The notes beneath the pieces are model-generated. The model did not search any database. It was not told the DNA's origin and was given only the letters and a program-made list of their open reading frames with translations. DNA of 11,613 nt from Christensenella sp. UBA4651. GTDB taxonomy: Bacteria; Bacillota; Clostridia; Christensenellales; UBA1242. The position numbers and the translations under genes were made by a program. Positions 1-7,312 of the stretch are shown one piece after another (the first letter of the stretch is position 1; every line of letters begins with the position of its first letter). The stretch lies in the NCBI GenBank assembly GCA_002405615.1, contig DHMD01000026.1:1591-13203 (forward strand). The letters are read 5' to 3'.

Positions 1-222
1 AAACAATGCCCAGATAGAGCCATTGAACTATTTATTCAAAGAGTAAATGTCTATGAGGATAAAATAGAAATATCTCTAAACTATTCACTAAACACCAACA
101 TTTCTAAAACCGAAAGCACATCTAAAAAACTCTTTACCGAAACCTTTACATCTACTCGTAAATTTAAAGGCGGAACTATTAAAACCACTAATAAAGTATA
201 TGAAATTTATTTGGTAATATAA
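1..222 (+). CDS. C-terminal end of a probable large serine recombinase (5' truncated by window edge)
   Basis: Frame 1 is open from the first base to a TAA at 220-222 and encodes 73 residues, so the gene starts upstream of the window. The segment reading AIELFIQRVNVYEDKIEISL resembles the C-terminal strand pair of large serine recombinases, typically an 'F/LI..V.VY.dkI.I.fny' pattern. These proteins carry out integration and excision of phages and integrative elements. The catalytic resolvase domain and zinc ribbon would lie outside the window. Base composition is AT-rich (about 30% G+C by hand count in the coding part), unlike the genes to the right. It converges with spoVT and is separated from it by a bidirectional terminator. 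The assignment rests on a short tail with no catalytic residue visible; another AT-rich mobile-element protein is possible. Confidence 0.6.
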   Translation, partial: KQCPDRAIELFIQRVNVYEDKIEISLNYSLNTNISKTESTSKKLFTETFTSTRKFKGGTIKTTNKVYEIYLVI

Positions 223-293
223 AAATCACCCAACAATTCTAATAAACAAAATATCTAATTTAACAAATTTGCAATATAAAAACAAACATAGAA

Positions 294-333
294 AAAGAGC
301 ATGCTTTAGGAAAATTCCTAAAATATGCTCTTT
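294..333. terminator. Bidirectional intrinsic terminator between the recombinase and spoVT
   Basis: The two 19-base arms (294-312 and 315-333) pair with only two mismatches around a two-base loop, making a very long stem. On the minus strand it is followed by TTTTTC and on the plus strand by ATTTCTT. It sits between two converging genes, about 70 bases past the recombinase stop and 60 bases past the spoVT stop, so it can end both transcripts. The rest of the 171-base gap (223-393) is AT-rich, with no gene I can support. Confidence 0.85.
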
Positions 334-393
334 ATTTCTTAGAAAATACTGCTAGTTTCAAACAGCATTGACTAAACCTAAATTCTTTTTTTA

Positions 394-909
394 CTATTCT
401 CCAAAATAGTTTGCCAAAAACTCTGCGATTAGGTTAGCTAGACTTTTTGATTTGTCTATATCAACAGATTTTACCACAACGGCGCCCAACACATCTCCAT
501 CGCACAATATTGGTTGAAACACGCACTCCCCATTCATAGACTTACGGGGCGACAATTTTATATCGCTTGCCAATTTCGTTTTTCGGTCATCTATCATCTG
601 TCGAATATCGTTAGAAATTGAGCCAAAGTCGCTCGAGGTTTCACCATTCCAGCAGACTACCTTTTCGGTATCGAGTATGGCTATATCGCATTCATTACCT
701 ACCCGAGCCACCTTGACAATATGACTTGCTAGCGGCACGATTTCACGAATAAGATGAAATTTACGCATAACAACTTGCTTATTGCTGCACGCACAGAACT
801 CCATCAAATCGCCATAATTGATACGCAAAGCCTTACGAACCTCACGAGGTATCACAACCCGCCCCAAAACATCAACATGTCTCAACATTCCTTTTTTGTC
901 ATCTGACAT
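394..909 (-). CDS. spoVT: SpoVT-type AbrB-family transcriptional regulator
   Basis: The 171-residue protein has the layout and length of SpoVT, the forespore regulator that tunes sigma-G-dependent genes during endospore formation. Residues about 7-52 form an AbrB swapped-hairpin DNA-binding domain with the signature DVLGRVVIPREVRKAL (13-28) followed by RINYGDLMEF. Residues about 55-171 match the GAF-like effector domain, including the GDVLGAVVV strand near the C-terminus. B. subtilis SpoVT has the same order and a similar length, about 178 residues. An AGGGAG ribosome binding site (920-925) lies 10 bases before the ATG, somewhat far. The stop TAG is followed at once by an in-frame TAA. It is probably monocistronic, between the operon terminator at 971-999 and the terminator at 294-333. 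AbrB-type antitoxins are ruled out by the effector domain; a SpoVT-like paralogue acting outside sporulation is possible. Confidence 0.9.
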   Translation of the reverse strand: MSDDKKGMLRHVDVLGRVVIPREVRKALRINYGDLMEFCACSNKQVVMRKFHLIREIVPLASHIVKVARVGNECDIAILDTEKVVCWNGETSSDFGSISNDIRQMIDDRKTKLASDIKLSPRKSMNGECVFQPILCDGDVLGAVVVKSVDIDKSKSLANLIAEFLANYFGE

Positions 910-941
910 AAATACTTTTCTCCCTATCCTGTTTTTGTTAT

Positions 942-970
942 TAGTATTTATATCTTGTTACATTTTATAC
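942..970 (-). promoter_or_regulatory. Possible sigma-G/sigma-F-like promoter of spoVT
   Basis: On the minus strand GTATA (966-970) is followed after 17 bases by AATACTA (942-948), about 32 bases before the spoVT ATG. This resembles the forespore pattern GHATR / CATWHTA but lacks the leading C of the -10 element. B. subtilis spoVT is known to be sigma-G dependent. No TTGACA-like element is present here, so a housekeeping promoter looks less likely. The region is AT-rich and chance matches are easy. Confidence 0.4.
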
Positions 971-999
971 ATAAAAAGTCCCTAATTTTTAGGGACTTT
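971..999 (-). terminator. Intrinsic terminator of the surface/acyltransferase operon
   Basis: A perfect 11-base-pair stem (975-985 with 989-999; arms AAAGTCCCTAA / TTAGGGACTTT) with a three-base loop begins six bases past the TAA of the Sel1-like gene. On the minus strand it runs into TTTTTAT. It ends the transcript starting near 7275 and insulates spoVT. Confidence 0.9.
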
Positions 1000-1005
1000 C
1001 CTGTT

Positions 1006-1611
1006 TTAGGCAATCAACTCTAATAACCTAGGCATAACTTGATTTCTCACAGCCTCCGCCTCGTGGCTAAATTTGACAAAATTATCATCTTCGATAAGTG
1101 GCTTCTTGGCAACATCTAGCAATTCCACCTTGCCCATTTGACAAAATAGAATAGCGAAGTTTTGGGCGATAAATTCAGTAATAGTATCTGAATTTAGGTT
1201 GTTTTTCTCCACAATATCGTCTACCTTGTTACTATTCAACACATACTCATACACAGGCTCGTAAAATAGGCGCATACGCTCAACAGAAAGTTTGCTACCA
1301 TTGCTAGTCGCAATTAACCCCCAATAGTGAGCACGAACTAGGTTGCGAGGCAACACACCTGGGATACCTTTTTTGTAGGTATAGCAGAGGTAGTCTTGGG
1401 CAGGCACGATACCGCCAGCGGCCATCTCGACTATATCCATAATCTTGTGTTCGTACAGTTCAGCAAAGACTTTCTCGGGTAGTTGGTCCTCTTGAAGATT
1501 GAGAGACGCAACCTCCTCCTTGATAACATTAAAAAACAAAACCTGCGTATCGTAGTCTACATGGCTAATATCAGAAGCCTGAAAGTCTTGCGGGTCAAAA
1601 TTTGCGGGCAT
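1006..1611 (-). CDS. Uncharacterised protein with a single Sel1-like repeat
   Basis: I do not recognise this 201-residue protein as a named family. It is soluble, acidic and mostly helical in character, with no signal peptide or membrane segment. Residues about 70-105 (AQDYLCYTYKKGIPGVL, then N-x3-A-x2-YWGLIA) follow the Sel1 pattern 'A.yLg.lY.kG.gv..n..kA..wy..A', a helical hairpin used for protein-protein contacts. One repeat alone is unusual, since these usually occur in tandem, so the flanking helices may be degenerate repeats. The AGGAGG ribosome binding site (1620-1625) overlaps the TAG stop of the upstream DUF6320 gene, which implies translational coupling. It is the last gene of the operon, followed directly by a terminator. 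A role as an adaptor for the membrane protein encoded upstream is inference only. Confidence 0.85.
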   Translation of the reverse strand: MPANFDPQDFQASDISHVDYDTQVLFFNVIKEEVASLNLQEDQLPEKVFAELYEHKIMDIVEMAAGGIVPAQDYLCYTYKKGIPGVLPRNLVRAHYWGLIATSNGSKLSVERMRLFYEPVYEYVLNSNKVDDIVEKNNLNSDTITEFIAQNFAILFCQMGKVELLDVAKKPLIEDDNFVKFSHEAEAVRNQVMPRLLELIA

Positions 1612-1623
1612 AAAAGTTTCCTC

Positions 1624-2289
1624 CTAAATTCCAAAATCACGCTTGAGCGAGCGAATTGAACGCTTGAACCTAAACATAAACATAAGTATAAATTCGCTAG
1701 CGGACAACAGCACCGCTGTCAATGTTGGCCATAGTATATCACATTTCAAGAAAAATAACAACAAAAATGAGGTTACTGACAAAATCAAAATCAAGATTAG
1801 CGGTTTGAACATTTCAAAATTTACATATCCTTGAATAAGAATTGTCAAACCAAAAGTTATGCAGATTGCTACCCACATAAATGGGATTGCGTACTGTACT
1901 CCCCAACCCCATGTATGTGTGTACAACTCTATGAATACTAGGAAGCCCGTCATCCAAAATGACAACCTCGATAGCACTTGGGCAATGCCGTCCTTTTTGA
2001 GTATGGCACGCAAAACGACCGCAACCGTGAGTGCTACTCCCGCCACTACATAGAGCGACCAGCCTAAAGTCTTGGTAATAAAAAGGTCGACTACAATGCA
2101 GATAAACAGCGCAAGTAGAGCCAACTTTTGTAGGATTGATACCACAGGTTCGTGTTTATCAATGATTGGCTGATACTGCGGGTAGTACAAATTATTGCGA
2201 GAGGAATCCTTGTTTACAGCCTTGCCACACAGTGGGCAATTCGATTTTTTGTCCTCAATTTCTACTTTACAATTTTCACAATTATCCAT
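1624..2289 (-). CDS. Zinc-ribbon six-TM membrane protein, DUF6320-like
   Basis: The 221-residue protein begins with a zinc ribbon, C4-x2-C7 and C18-P-L-C21, followed by a linker and six hydrophobic segments at about 49-71, 77-97, 106-126, 134-156, 160-183 and 185-208. The tail is basic (KRSIRSLKRD), so both ends should be cytoplasmic. This matches the DUF6320 pattern as I recall it: a short N-terminal 'C..C.v....CPLC' ribbon, then a WSLY-containing membrane domain. No catalytic motif is visible, so a transport or enzymatic role cannot be claimed. TAGGAG (2295-2300) overlaps the stop codon of the acyltransferase gene and lies five bases from the ATG, so the two are probably translationally coupled. 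From memory, DUF6320 genes in Bacillota often sit beside condensation-type 'alcohol acetyltransferase' genes, as here. The order suggests one functional unit, possibly at the membrane. Confidence 0.78.
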   Translation of the reverse strand: MDNCENCKVEIEDKKSNCPLCGKAVNKDSSRNNLYYPQYQPIIDKHEPVVSILQKLALLALFICIVVDLFITKTLGWSLYVVAGVALTVAVVLRAILKKDGIAQVLSRLSFWMTGFLVFIELYTHTWGWGVQYAIPFMWVAICITFGLTILIQGYVNFEMFKPLILILILSVTSFLLLFFLKCDILWPTLTAVLLSASEFILMFMFRFKRSIRSLKRDFGI

Positions 2290-2297
2290 TTTTGCTC

Positions 2298-3692
2298 CTA
2301 ATAGTTTGAGAAAACTTTTGCCTCAATTCCAAAAGCGGTAAGTTTCTGGAAAAAATTACGAATTATCGCAGTTTCTTGGAGGCGGGTACTGAATGTCAAG
2401 GCGCATTCATCACCATAACTAATGGCAGTCAAGTTGATTTTATTTAACTTTGTAGCCCCGAGCACCATAAAGTAGTGTTCGATATACTCACTCGCCTTGG
2501 CTGGCAATTTGATTTGACCAATGTTTGTGAGTGTCGAGGTAAACTGCCGTTCCCCCACTCGGTTATAAATGAGATTGAGTGCAAAATTTTTGACTGCCAA
2601 CGGCATTACTCGTACCAAAAAATTACGCTCACTCCTAACATTTCCGTTAATCGAGCCTTGTAGATAGTCGATATTAAAGTTTTTGGATTCCTCTTTGACT
2701 CTCTCCAAAATCTGTTCAAAACCGCCATCCTCCATATCGACAGGCAACTCCATATTCACAAATTGTGAAAAGTTGCGGAGTGTAACACTCGGGAAGAACT
2801 TCCTCATATTCACAGGTACGCTAATTTTGACTGGGTATTTTTGCTGCTTGTTTGAATACTTTTTGTCCATAAGGAGTGCCTCAAAGTAAACTGCGGTCAA
2901 AAACTGATTTATTGTAGCCCCGAATTTGTGGGCAATTTCTTTGAGTGCTTTGACACTAACCAAACCTGTTACTGTACGCAACTTTTGGACAGGCTCTATA
3001 TTGCCTTTCACTTGGTATGCGACTTTTTCGCTACGAGAGCGTGGCTTTTGTTTTGTCGCCACACGCTTGAATGAATCTTCGTTTTCCTCCAAGGACGGCA
3101 AATCCCGAGTATTACAGTCGAAGCTTGCCAAATCCTCAAAATCAGCACCACACAATTCAAAGTAGCGGATAATGAGTGTATTAAAAAATCTAGTCGCACC
3201 GCCGCCGTCAGTTAGAGAATGGAATGTTTCAAAAGAGATTTTGTTATCCATATACAGCACCCTAAACACTTGCGTGCGGTTGTTGAATGCAAACGCTTGA
3301 CACGGATAGGTCGTTTCTTTCTCAATCAAGAGTTTCTTGTCCAGCACTTGGAAATAGTGCCAAAAAATCCCCTCACGCAGAGCGACATTAAAGAATGGAA
3401 ATCTTTTGAGTGTGTCGTCTAGCGCCATTTGGAGTTTGTCTGGATTGACTGTCTGCTTGGTTATCACAGACACTCGAAAAACGCTATTCCAGTTTGTGGA
3501 ACTAATTGCAGGGTAAATTAACGCTGCGTTGTCCAACTTGAACCAGTTTTCTCTAATATCTCTGTCGTGCATACGGCGTAATTGCTCCGCCATATGAGCA
3601 CGCTCTTTTATATCTTTTTTGAGATTTTTTTGTGCTATTTTTGCATTTTTTCTATTCTTTTTTGATTCAGATTTTTCTAGCGACTGACGCAT
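2298..3692 (-). CDS. Condensation-superfamily acyltransferase ('alcohol acetyltransferase'-like) with basic N-terminal extension
   Basis: The 464-residue protein belongs to the chloramphenicol acetyltransferase / condensation-domain fold. The core begins at W50 with WFKLDNAALIYPAISS, then VFRVSV and a 'LDDTLKRFPFFNVALR' segment, all typical of the bacterial alcohol-acetyltransferase-like group. The catalytic HxxxDG motif is present as FHSLTDG (H158, D162, G163); as in this subgroup, the first His of HHxxxDG is replaced. Further family landmarks are ISVPVNMRKFFPS and TLTNIGQIKLP. The likely reaction is acyl transfer from a thioester to a hydroxyl or amine; the substrate is unknown. Residues 1-48 form a highly basic, probably helical extension absent from the core family. 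An AAGAAGG ribosome binding site (3699-3705) seven bases away supports this start over the internal Met34. Only 36 bases separate it from the upstream gene, with no terminator, so they are probably cotranscribed. Confidence 0.82.
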   Translation of the reverse strand: MRQSLEKSESKKNRKNAKIAQKNLKKDIKERAHMAEQLRRMHDRDIRENWFKLDNAALIYPAISSTNWNSVFRVSVITKQTVNPDKLQMALDDTLKRFPFFNVALREGIFWHYFQVLDKKLLIEKETTYPCQAFAFNNRTQVFRVLYMDNKISFETFHSLTDGGGATRFFNTLIIRYFELCGADFEDLASFDCNTRDLPSLEENEDSFKRVATKQKPRSRSEKVAYQVKGNIEPVQKLRTVTGLVSVKALKEIAHKFGATINQFLTAVYFEALLMDKKYSNKQQKYPVKISVPVNMRKFFPSVTLRNFSQFVNMELPVDMEDGGFEQILERVKEESKNFNIDYLQGSINGNVRSERNFLVRVMPLAVKNFALNLIYNRVGERQFTSTLTNIGQIKLPAKASEYIEHYFMVLGATKLNKINLTAISYGDECALTFSTRLQETAIIRNFFQKLTAFGIEAKVFSNY

Positions 3693-3728
3693 AATCTACC
3701 TTCTTACATATTTTTGTATTTGAGGATA

Positions 3729-6700
3729 TTATTCCCCCTGTCCCTCTGTTGTTTCTTCGCTCTTGCTTATGTCTTGTACTACGAATGTTAGATTTTCTGT
3801 CCCGATATCATATCCATAGCCCGAGGCAATGAGTTTTGCGATTGCCTCCTCACCTGTAACGAAACCGTTTTCCATACTGTTGAACACCTTGCCCCAATCG
3901 TCATTAGACATTATTGCAAAATAAATCTTGCGAGCAATTGGCACAGTGATGGTAGAACCCTCTGGTAATCCCGATTGTTTCAGAGTAAACACCGCAACTT
4001 TTGTTGCGACACCTGATTCGGTATCAAATTCGTCTTTTGTAGTCATCTCGATATAGCCCGTCCCAGGAATCGTGATTGAACTACTGACAGCCACTCCTTC
4101 TAGGTTTATTTGCGTGTCAAAATTGAAATAAGACATTTTGGTTTGATTGATTGAATCCATAGTAAACATTCGAGTTTTTTGATTTTCGTCTTTATCTGAA
4201 ATGTAGTACACTTTGCCTAGCGTTGAATCATTGAATTGCGCATCGTCCGAAATATTATAACCTTTGACAGCACTCTCAAATGTTGGCCAGTTGTAATTTA
4301 CTTTGATTGCGATTGGCATAACTTGATTAAATGCAGTAGCATAATTTTCTTCGTCAGAACCAGAAATATAGAACATATATAGAGTGCTATTTTTTGGAAT
4401 TGCATTTTTGATATAGAGTTTCGAGTCTACAATAGTAGCATATTCGTCTGCTGGATTTTTGTTGCCGTTAGCAGAAATATTGTTGTCCATACGAATTGCC
4501 AGCAACTTCCATAGTTCCTTTTTGTCCGAATCGGCAACATCAGCGGAACAGAGTGCCTTCATCAATGAATCAATTGAGGTGTATTTTGACTCCCCATATT
4601 CGATTGGGTTTTCGGAACCGATAATAGATGAGGTAAACAAGAACAGTGATTTACGAACGGATACGGTAGACGGCGCTTTGATAATTCCGCCAGCGGTATA
4701 TTCGGTGCTGGCAACACTCTTGCACATTGGAGTAGGTAAGTCGCCAGATGTTCTACTACTAGCAAACGTTAAGTAATGATATATCCTATTTTCAGTTTCC
4801 GTTCCATTCTTGACAGCGTATTGAACTTCCCCACCGATATTCGGTATTAACGACCAGTTCCAATAGCCATCGTTTATATCTACTCCGTATGTGTCCGCCC
4901 TATATTCGCCCGTTTCATCAGTGTCATCGTTTATAGTTATATAACTAACTGGGACATTAATAGTGGTAACTTGGAGTTGGGCTTGGCTCGACAATTCCTC
5001 TCCTGAATTTTGCCAAGTGAGAGTCAGCGTACGCTTCGGTGTAGAGGTGTCATCTGACGCTCTGGCTGTCGACAGCTTAAATTCGAACCAGCGAGTATAT
5101 GGGTTAGATTGAGAATATTTTGTACCACTATTTTTGTATGAACTCTGTGAACCTGTAATATTACCAAGCAAATCGTCAAAAATTTTGTCAGTCGCTCCTG
5201 CTTGATTTTCCAAAAGTTGAACCATCGGGTACATACCTGTACCATATGCGGTAGAATTTTCTGGAATTGCGAGAGTTGAATTTGGTTTCGCAAAAATTCT
5301 GACAGCATTGACATTATTTGTTCCCATTACAAAATCAGCTACTTTGTGGTCTTCGTCAAAATCTGTCGAAGTATAGAAAGTGAAACTTCTCAACTTTTCT
5401 TTGACAGTTACGACAAATTCTGGAAATTCTTGTTGCACGATGTACATACCCTTTTGAGCTGTGGCAATATCATTCGCCTTGCAGAAGCCTGTTGGCAAAG
5501 TGTAGCCCTTCTGGTTTGCGAGGGTTGCGTCCGTTGTGATAATATTGTAAAAAGCGTCTATCGGCTGACCCAACTCATTGGTACGCACCAAATATGAGCA
5601 GATATTTACCTTGCCTGCTCCTTTAGGCTGAATAATGAAACTATTATCACTATTATTTGTGATTTGGTAAGTATCAGAATCAGCAGCAATAATAGCACTG
5701 CAAACTTCATTTATATTTACAGGGTCTTCTGCTAGTGCGCTATCAGCCTTGGTAACAAAGTTTACGACTTTTGTAAATGTTGGATTATTACTTTTGCTAA
5801 ATGTATATTTTATTTCGGTAGCACCATCATTTACATCTTCTGAATCGCTGTGTTTGAGAATTTCTAGCGAAACATTTGAAATTATAGTACCAGCGGTGTT
5901 TGTATATTCAAAAGATGTGGTTTCCACAGGGACTTCTTCGATAGTAACTTCACGCTTGATAGTGTACTTTTCGCTCCTATCCAGCATATTCATAGCGAGA
6001 TATACTTTTTCGCCAGTTTGCAGCAAACGGTTAGGCTTGATTTCCCAATACGAAACTTGCTTGCCGTTGTATTGGTGGACATTAAACTGCTGAATACTAA
6101 CTGCATCAGGCACGAATTCACCTGTACTAGCCCCCTCAAACACGGCGGTAACTAGGAATTTTGACAAGTCTGACAGCGGGTTATAGTCCGCACTAGACGT
6201 GTCCTTTACAATCGTAGGTTCAAGGAATATGTTTAGATTCAACACATTACTTAGCCCTGTTTCTTCGGCAGAAATAAGGAGGCTCGAGCCGCTAAACAGT
6301 TTGGTCTTGAACTGAGCGTTTTCATCGCTAAAAGTTTCATTTTTGATGAGAATCTTACCCAACTGCAATGGGTAAAGTCCTAGGTCAGCGGTAGATGAAA
6401 CGACCTTTTCGTTCAGAGGGTCGGCTATGCTAAACTTCTGAATTTTGGCAGTAACCTGCACAGTACTCAAAGGTTCAGTCAGAGGCTCATCGCTCGTATA
6501 TACTGGGTTGTAGTCGATATTTAGGAGTCCTGTATTTAGCCCAACAGCGGCAGATAGCGGACTGCTCGACACATAAGTTATTTCTTTTGTTTGGTTTTGG
6601 TCGCCGAAGATGTATAGCGACCTCTCTGGTTCGACACGAACAGACAACTGGGCGCTGTCTTGGTAAATAAACTTGGTATTCTCCAAGTCCAAATTCATAC

Positions 6701-7226
6701 CTGTGTTTGCGTCCTTTGCCTCGATAAAAATTTGTTTTACTGGGACGTCTACCTTTATCTCGATAGGTGTAGCGACACGGTACAACATATCGCTAGTTTC
6801 TGCGTTGATATAGCAGATACCGCCCTTGTTAGAGCCGTCCGCAGCGAGTTTAGCCTTTACTGCAAAAGGCTCGCCTTTTTTTACTACGCTAGGTACATCA
6901 ATAACCGAATTATCTATTACATTTTTGGCGTTGCGCACTGTTAGTTTTATCTCGGTATCAATGGTATCATCGGTAATTATTGCTCCACTTTCAGAAACGG
7001 AGGCAGTATTCGCTGTAACCGTCAAATAGATTACTCCCTCGTTTTCCAATATTACTTGGGACTCGGTTTTATTAAATTTCAATCCTACGAGAGGCTCGTA
7101 ATGCTTATTGAATACGCCAGCCGCCAACATTATGCCCAACGCTACGCAGACGACCAGTATAAAACTGACCAAGACCGTACCGAGTATGGTCATAGCATTC
7201 AAAAAGCTCTCCATTCTTTCTGACAT
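3729..7226 (-). CDS. Large N-terminally membrane-anchored extracellular protein, family unknown
   Basis: The 1165-residue protein has one hydrophobic segment at about 11-38 and then a very long, soluble, beta-rich and Ser/Thr/Asn-rich region. The N-terminus (MSERMESF) has little positive charge and there is no small-residue cleavage site, so a signal anchor with the bulk outside the cell is more likely than a cleaved signal peptide. There is no LPXTG, SLH or LysM signature, and the C-terminus is short and acidic. Residues about 44-160 and 161-275 look like divergent Ig-like modules; 'SAQLSVRVEP' followed by 'ITYVSSSPLSAAVGLNTG' resembles a degraded Big_2 repeat. I recognise nothing in the remaining roughly 890 residues. 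It is first in its operon, with a promoter at 7282-7311 and a GGGGG-type ribosome binding site. Structural or adhesive roles, or sensing through the anchor, are possible; no enzymatic motif was seen. Confidence 0.9.
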   Translation of the reverse strand: MSERMESFLNAMTILGTVLVSFILVVCVALGIMLAAGVFNKHYEPLVGLKFNKTESQVILENEGVIYLTVTANTASVSESGAIITDDTIDTEIKLTVRNAKNVIDNSVIDVPSVVKKGEPFAVKAKLAADGSNKGGICYINAETSDMLYRVATPIEIKVDVPVKQIFIEAKDANTGMNLDLENTKFIYQDSAQLSVRVEPERSLYIFGDQNQTKEITYVSSSPLSAAVGLNTGLLNIDYNPVYTSDEPLTEPLSTVQVTAKIQKFSIADPLNEKVVSSTADLGLYPLQLGKILIKNETFSDENAQFKTKLFSGSSLLISAEETGLSNVLNLNIFLEPTIVKDTSSADYNPLSDLSKFLVTAVFEGASTGEFVPDAVSIQQFNVHQYNGKQVSYWEIKPNRLLQTGEKVYLAMNMLDRSEKYTIKREVTIEEVPVETTSFEYTNTAGTIISNVSLEILKHSDSEDVNDGATEIKYTFSKSNNPTFTKVVNFVTKADSALAEDPVNINEVCSAIIAADSDTYQITNNSDNSFIIQPKGAGKVNICSYLVRTNELGQPIDAFYNIITTDATLANQKGYTLPTGFCKANDIATAQKGMYIVQQEFPEFVVTVKEKLRSFTFYTSTDFDEDHKVADFVMGTNNVNAVRIFAKPNSTLAIPENSTAYGTGMYPMVQLLENQAGATDKIFDDLLGNITGSQSSYKNSGTKYSQSNPYTRWFEFKLSTARASDDTSTPKRTLTLTWQNSGEELSSQAQLQVTTINVPVSYITINDDTDETGEYRADTYGVDINDGYWNWSLIPNIGGEVQYAVKNGTETENRIYHYLTFASSRTSGDLPTPMCKSVASTEYTAGGIIKAPSTVSVRKSLFLFTSSIIGSENPIEYGESKYTSIDSLMKALCSADVADSDKKELWKLLAIRMDNNISANGNKNPADEYATIVDSKLYIKNAIPKNSTLYMFYISGSDEENYATAFNQVMPIAIKVNYNWPTFESAVKGYNISDDAQFNDSTLGKVYYISDKDENQKTRMFTMDSINQTKMSYFNFDTQINLEGVAVSSSITIPGTGYIEMTTKDEFDTESGVATKVAVFTLKQSGLPEGSTITVPIARKIYFAIMSNDDWGKVFNSMENGFVTGEEAIAKLIASGYGYDIGTENLTFVVQDISKSEETTEGQGE

Positions 7227-7230
7227 ATTT

Positions 7231-7235
7231 CCCCC
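7231..7235 (-). promoter_or_regulatory. Unusual G5 ribosome binding site of the large surface protein
   Basis: The minus strand reads TGGGGGAAATATG. GGGGG can pair with the anti-Shine-Dalgarno CCUCC through one G-U wobble, four bases before the ATG. Except for the lipoprotein gene, the other genes here use standard AGGAG, GGAGG or AAGG-type sites. Confidence 0.6.
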
Positions 7236-7281
7236 ATTTTTTATAAAATTAATTTTTATGCCCGAATATTTTTATTTAATA

Positions 7282-7311
7282 ATTATAACTAATTTTTGAC
7301 TACTTTGTCAA
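7282..7311 (-). promoter_or_regulatory. Sigma-A promoter of the surface/acyltransferase operon
   Basis: On the minus strand a consensus -35 TTGACA (7306-7311) and a consensus -10 TATAAT (7282-7287) are separated by 18 bases. The -35 lies in the last codons of the lipoprotein gene and the TAG stop is in the spacer. Transcription should start near 7275, leaving a leader of about 49 bases before the ATG at 7226. There is no good terminator after the lipoprotein gene, so read-through from its promoter probably adds to expression. Confidence 0.85.
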
Positions 7312-7312
7312 A
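7295..7312. repeat. Inverted repeat overlapping the -35 element and the lipoprotein stop codon
   Basis: TTTGAC and GTCAAA are exact inverted copies separated by six bases (7295-7300 and 7307-7312). One arm contains the -35 hexamer, so the repeat could be an operator. It is only six base pairs long and AT-rich, so it is too weak to be a convincing terminator. Confidence 0.45.

Noticed and set aside
343..369. Imperfect hairpin between spoVT and the terminator
   Set aside because: The arms pair only with bulges and a tiny loop, there is no U-tract, and a much stronger terminator lies just beyond.
5749..6093. A 114-residue plus-strand open frame inside the large surface gene
   Set aside because: Antisense shadow of a continuous 1165-codon gene, with no ribosome binding site and low-complexity hydrophobic content.
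7245..7256. AAAATTAATTTT palindrome in the leader of the large surface gene
   Set aside because: An all-A/T palindrome in an AT-rich leader is expected by chance; nothing else supports an operator there.
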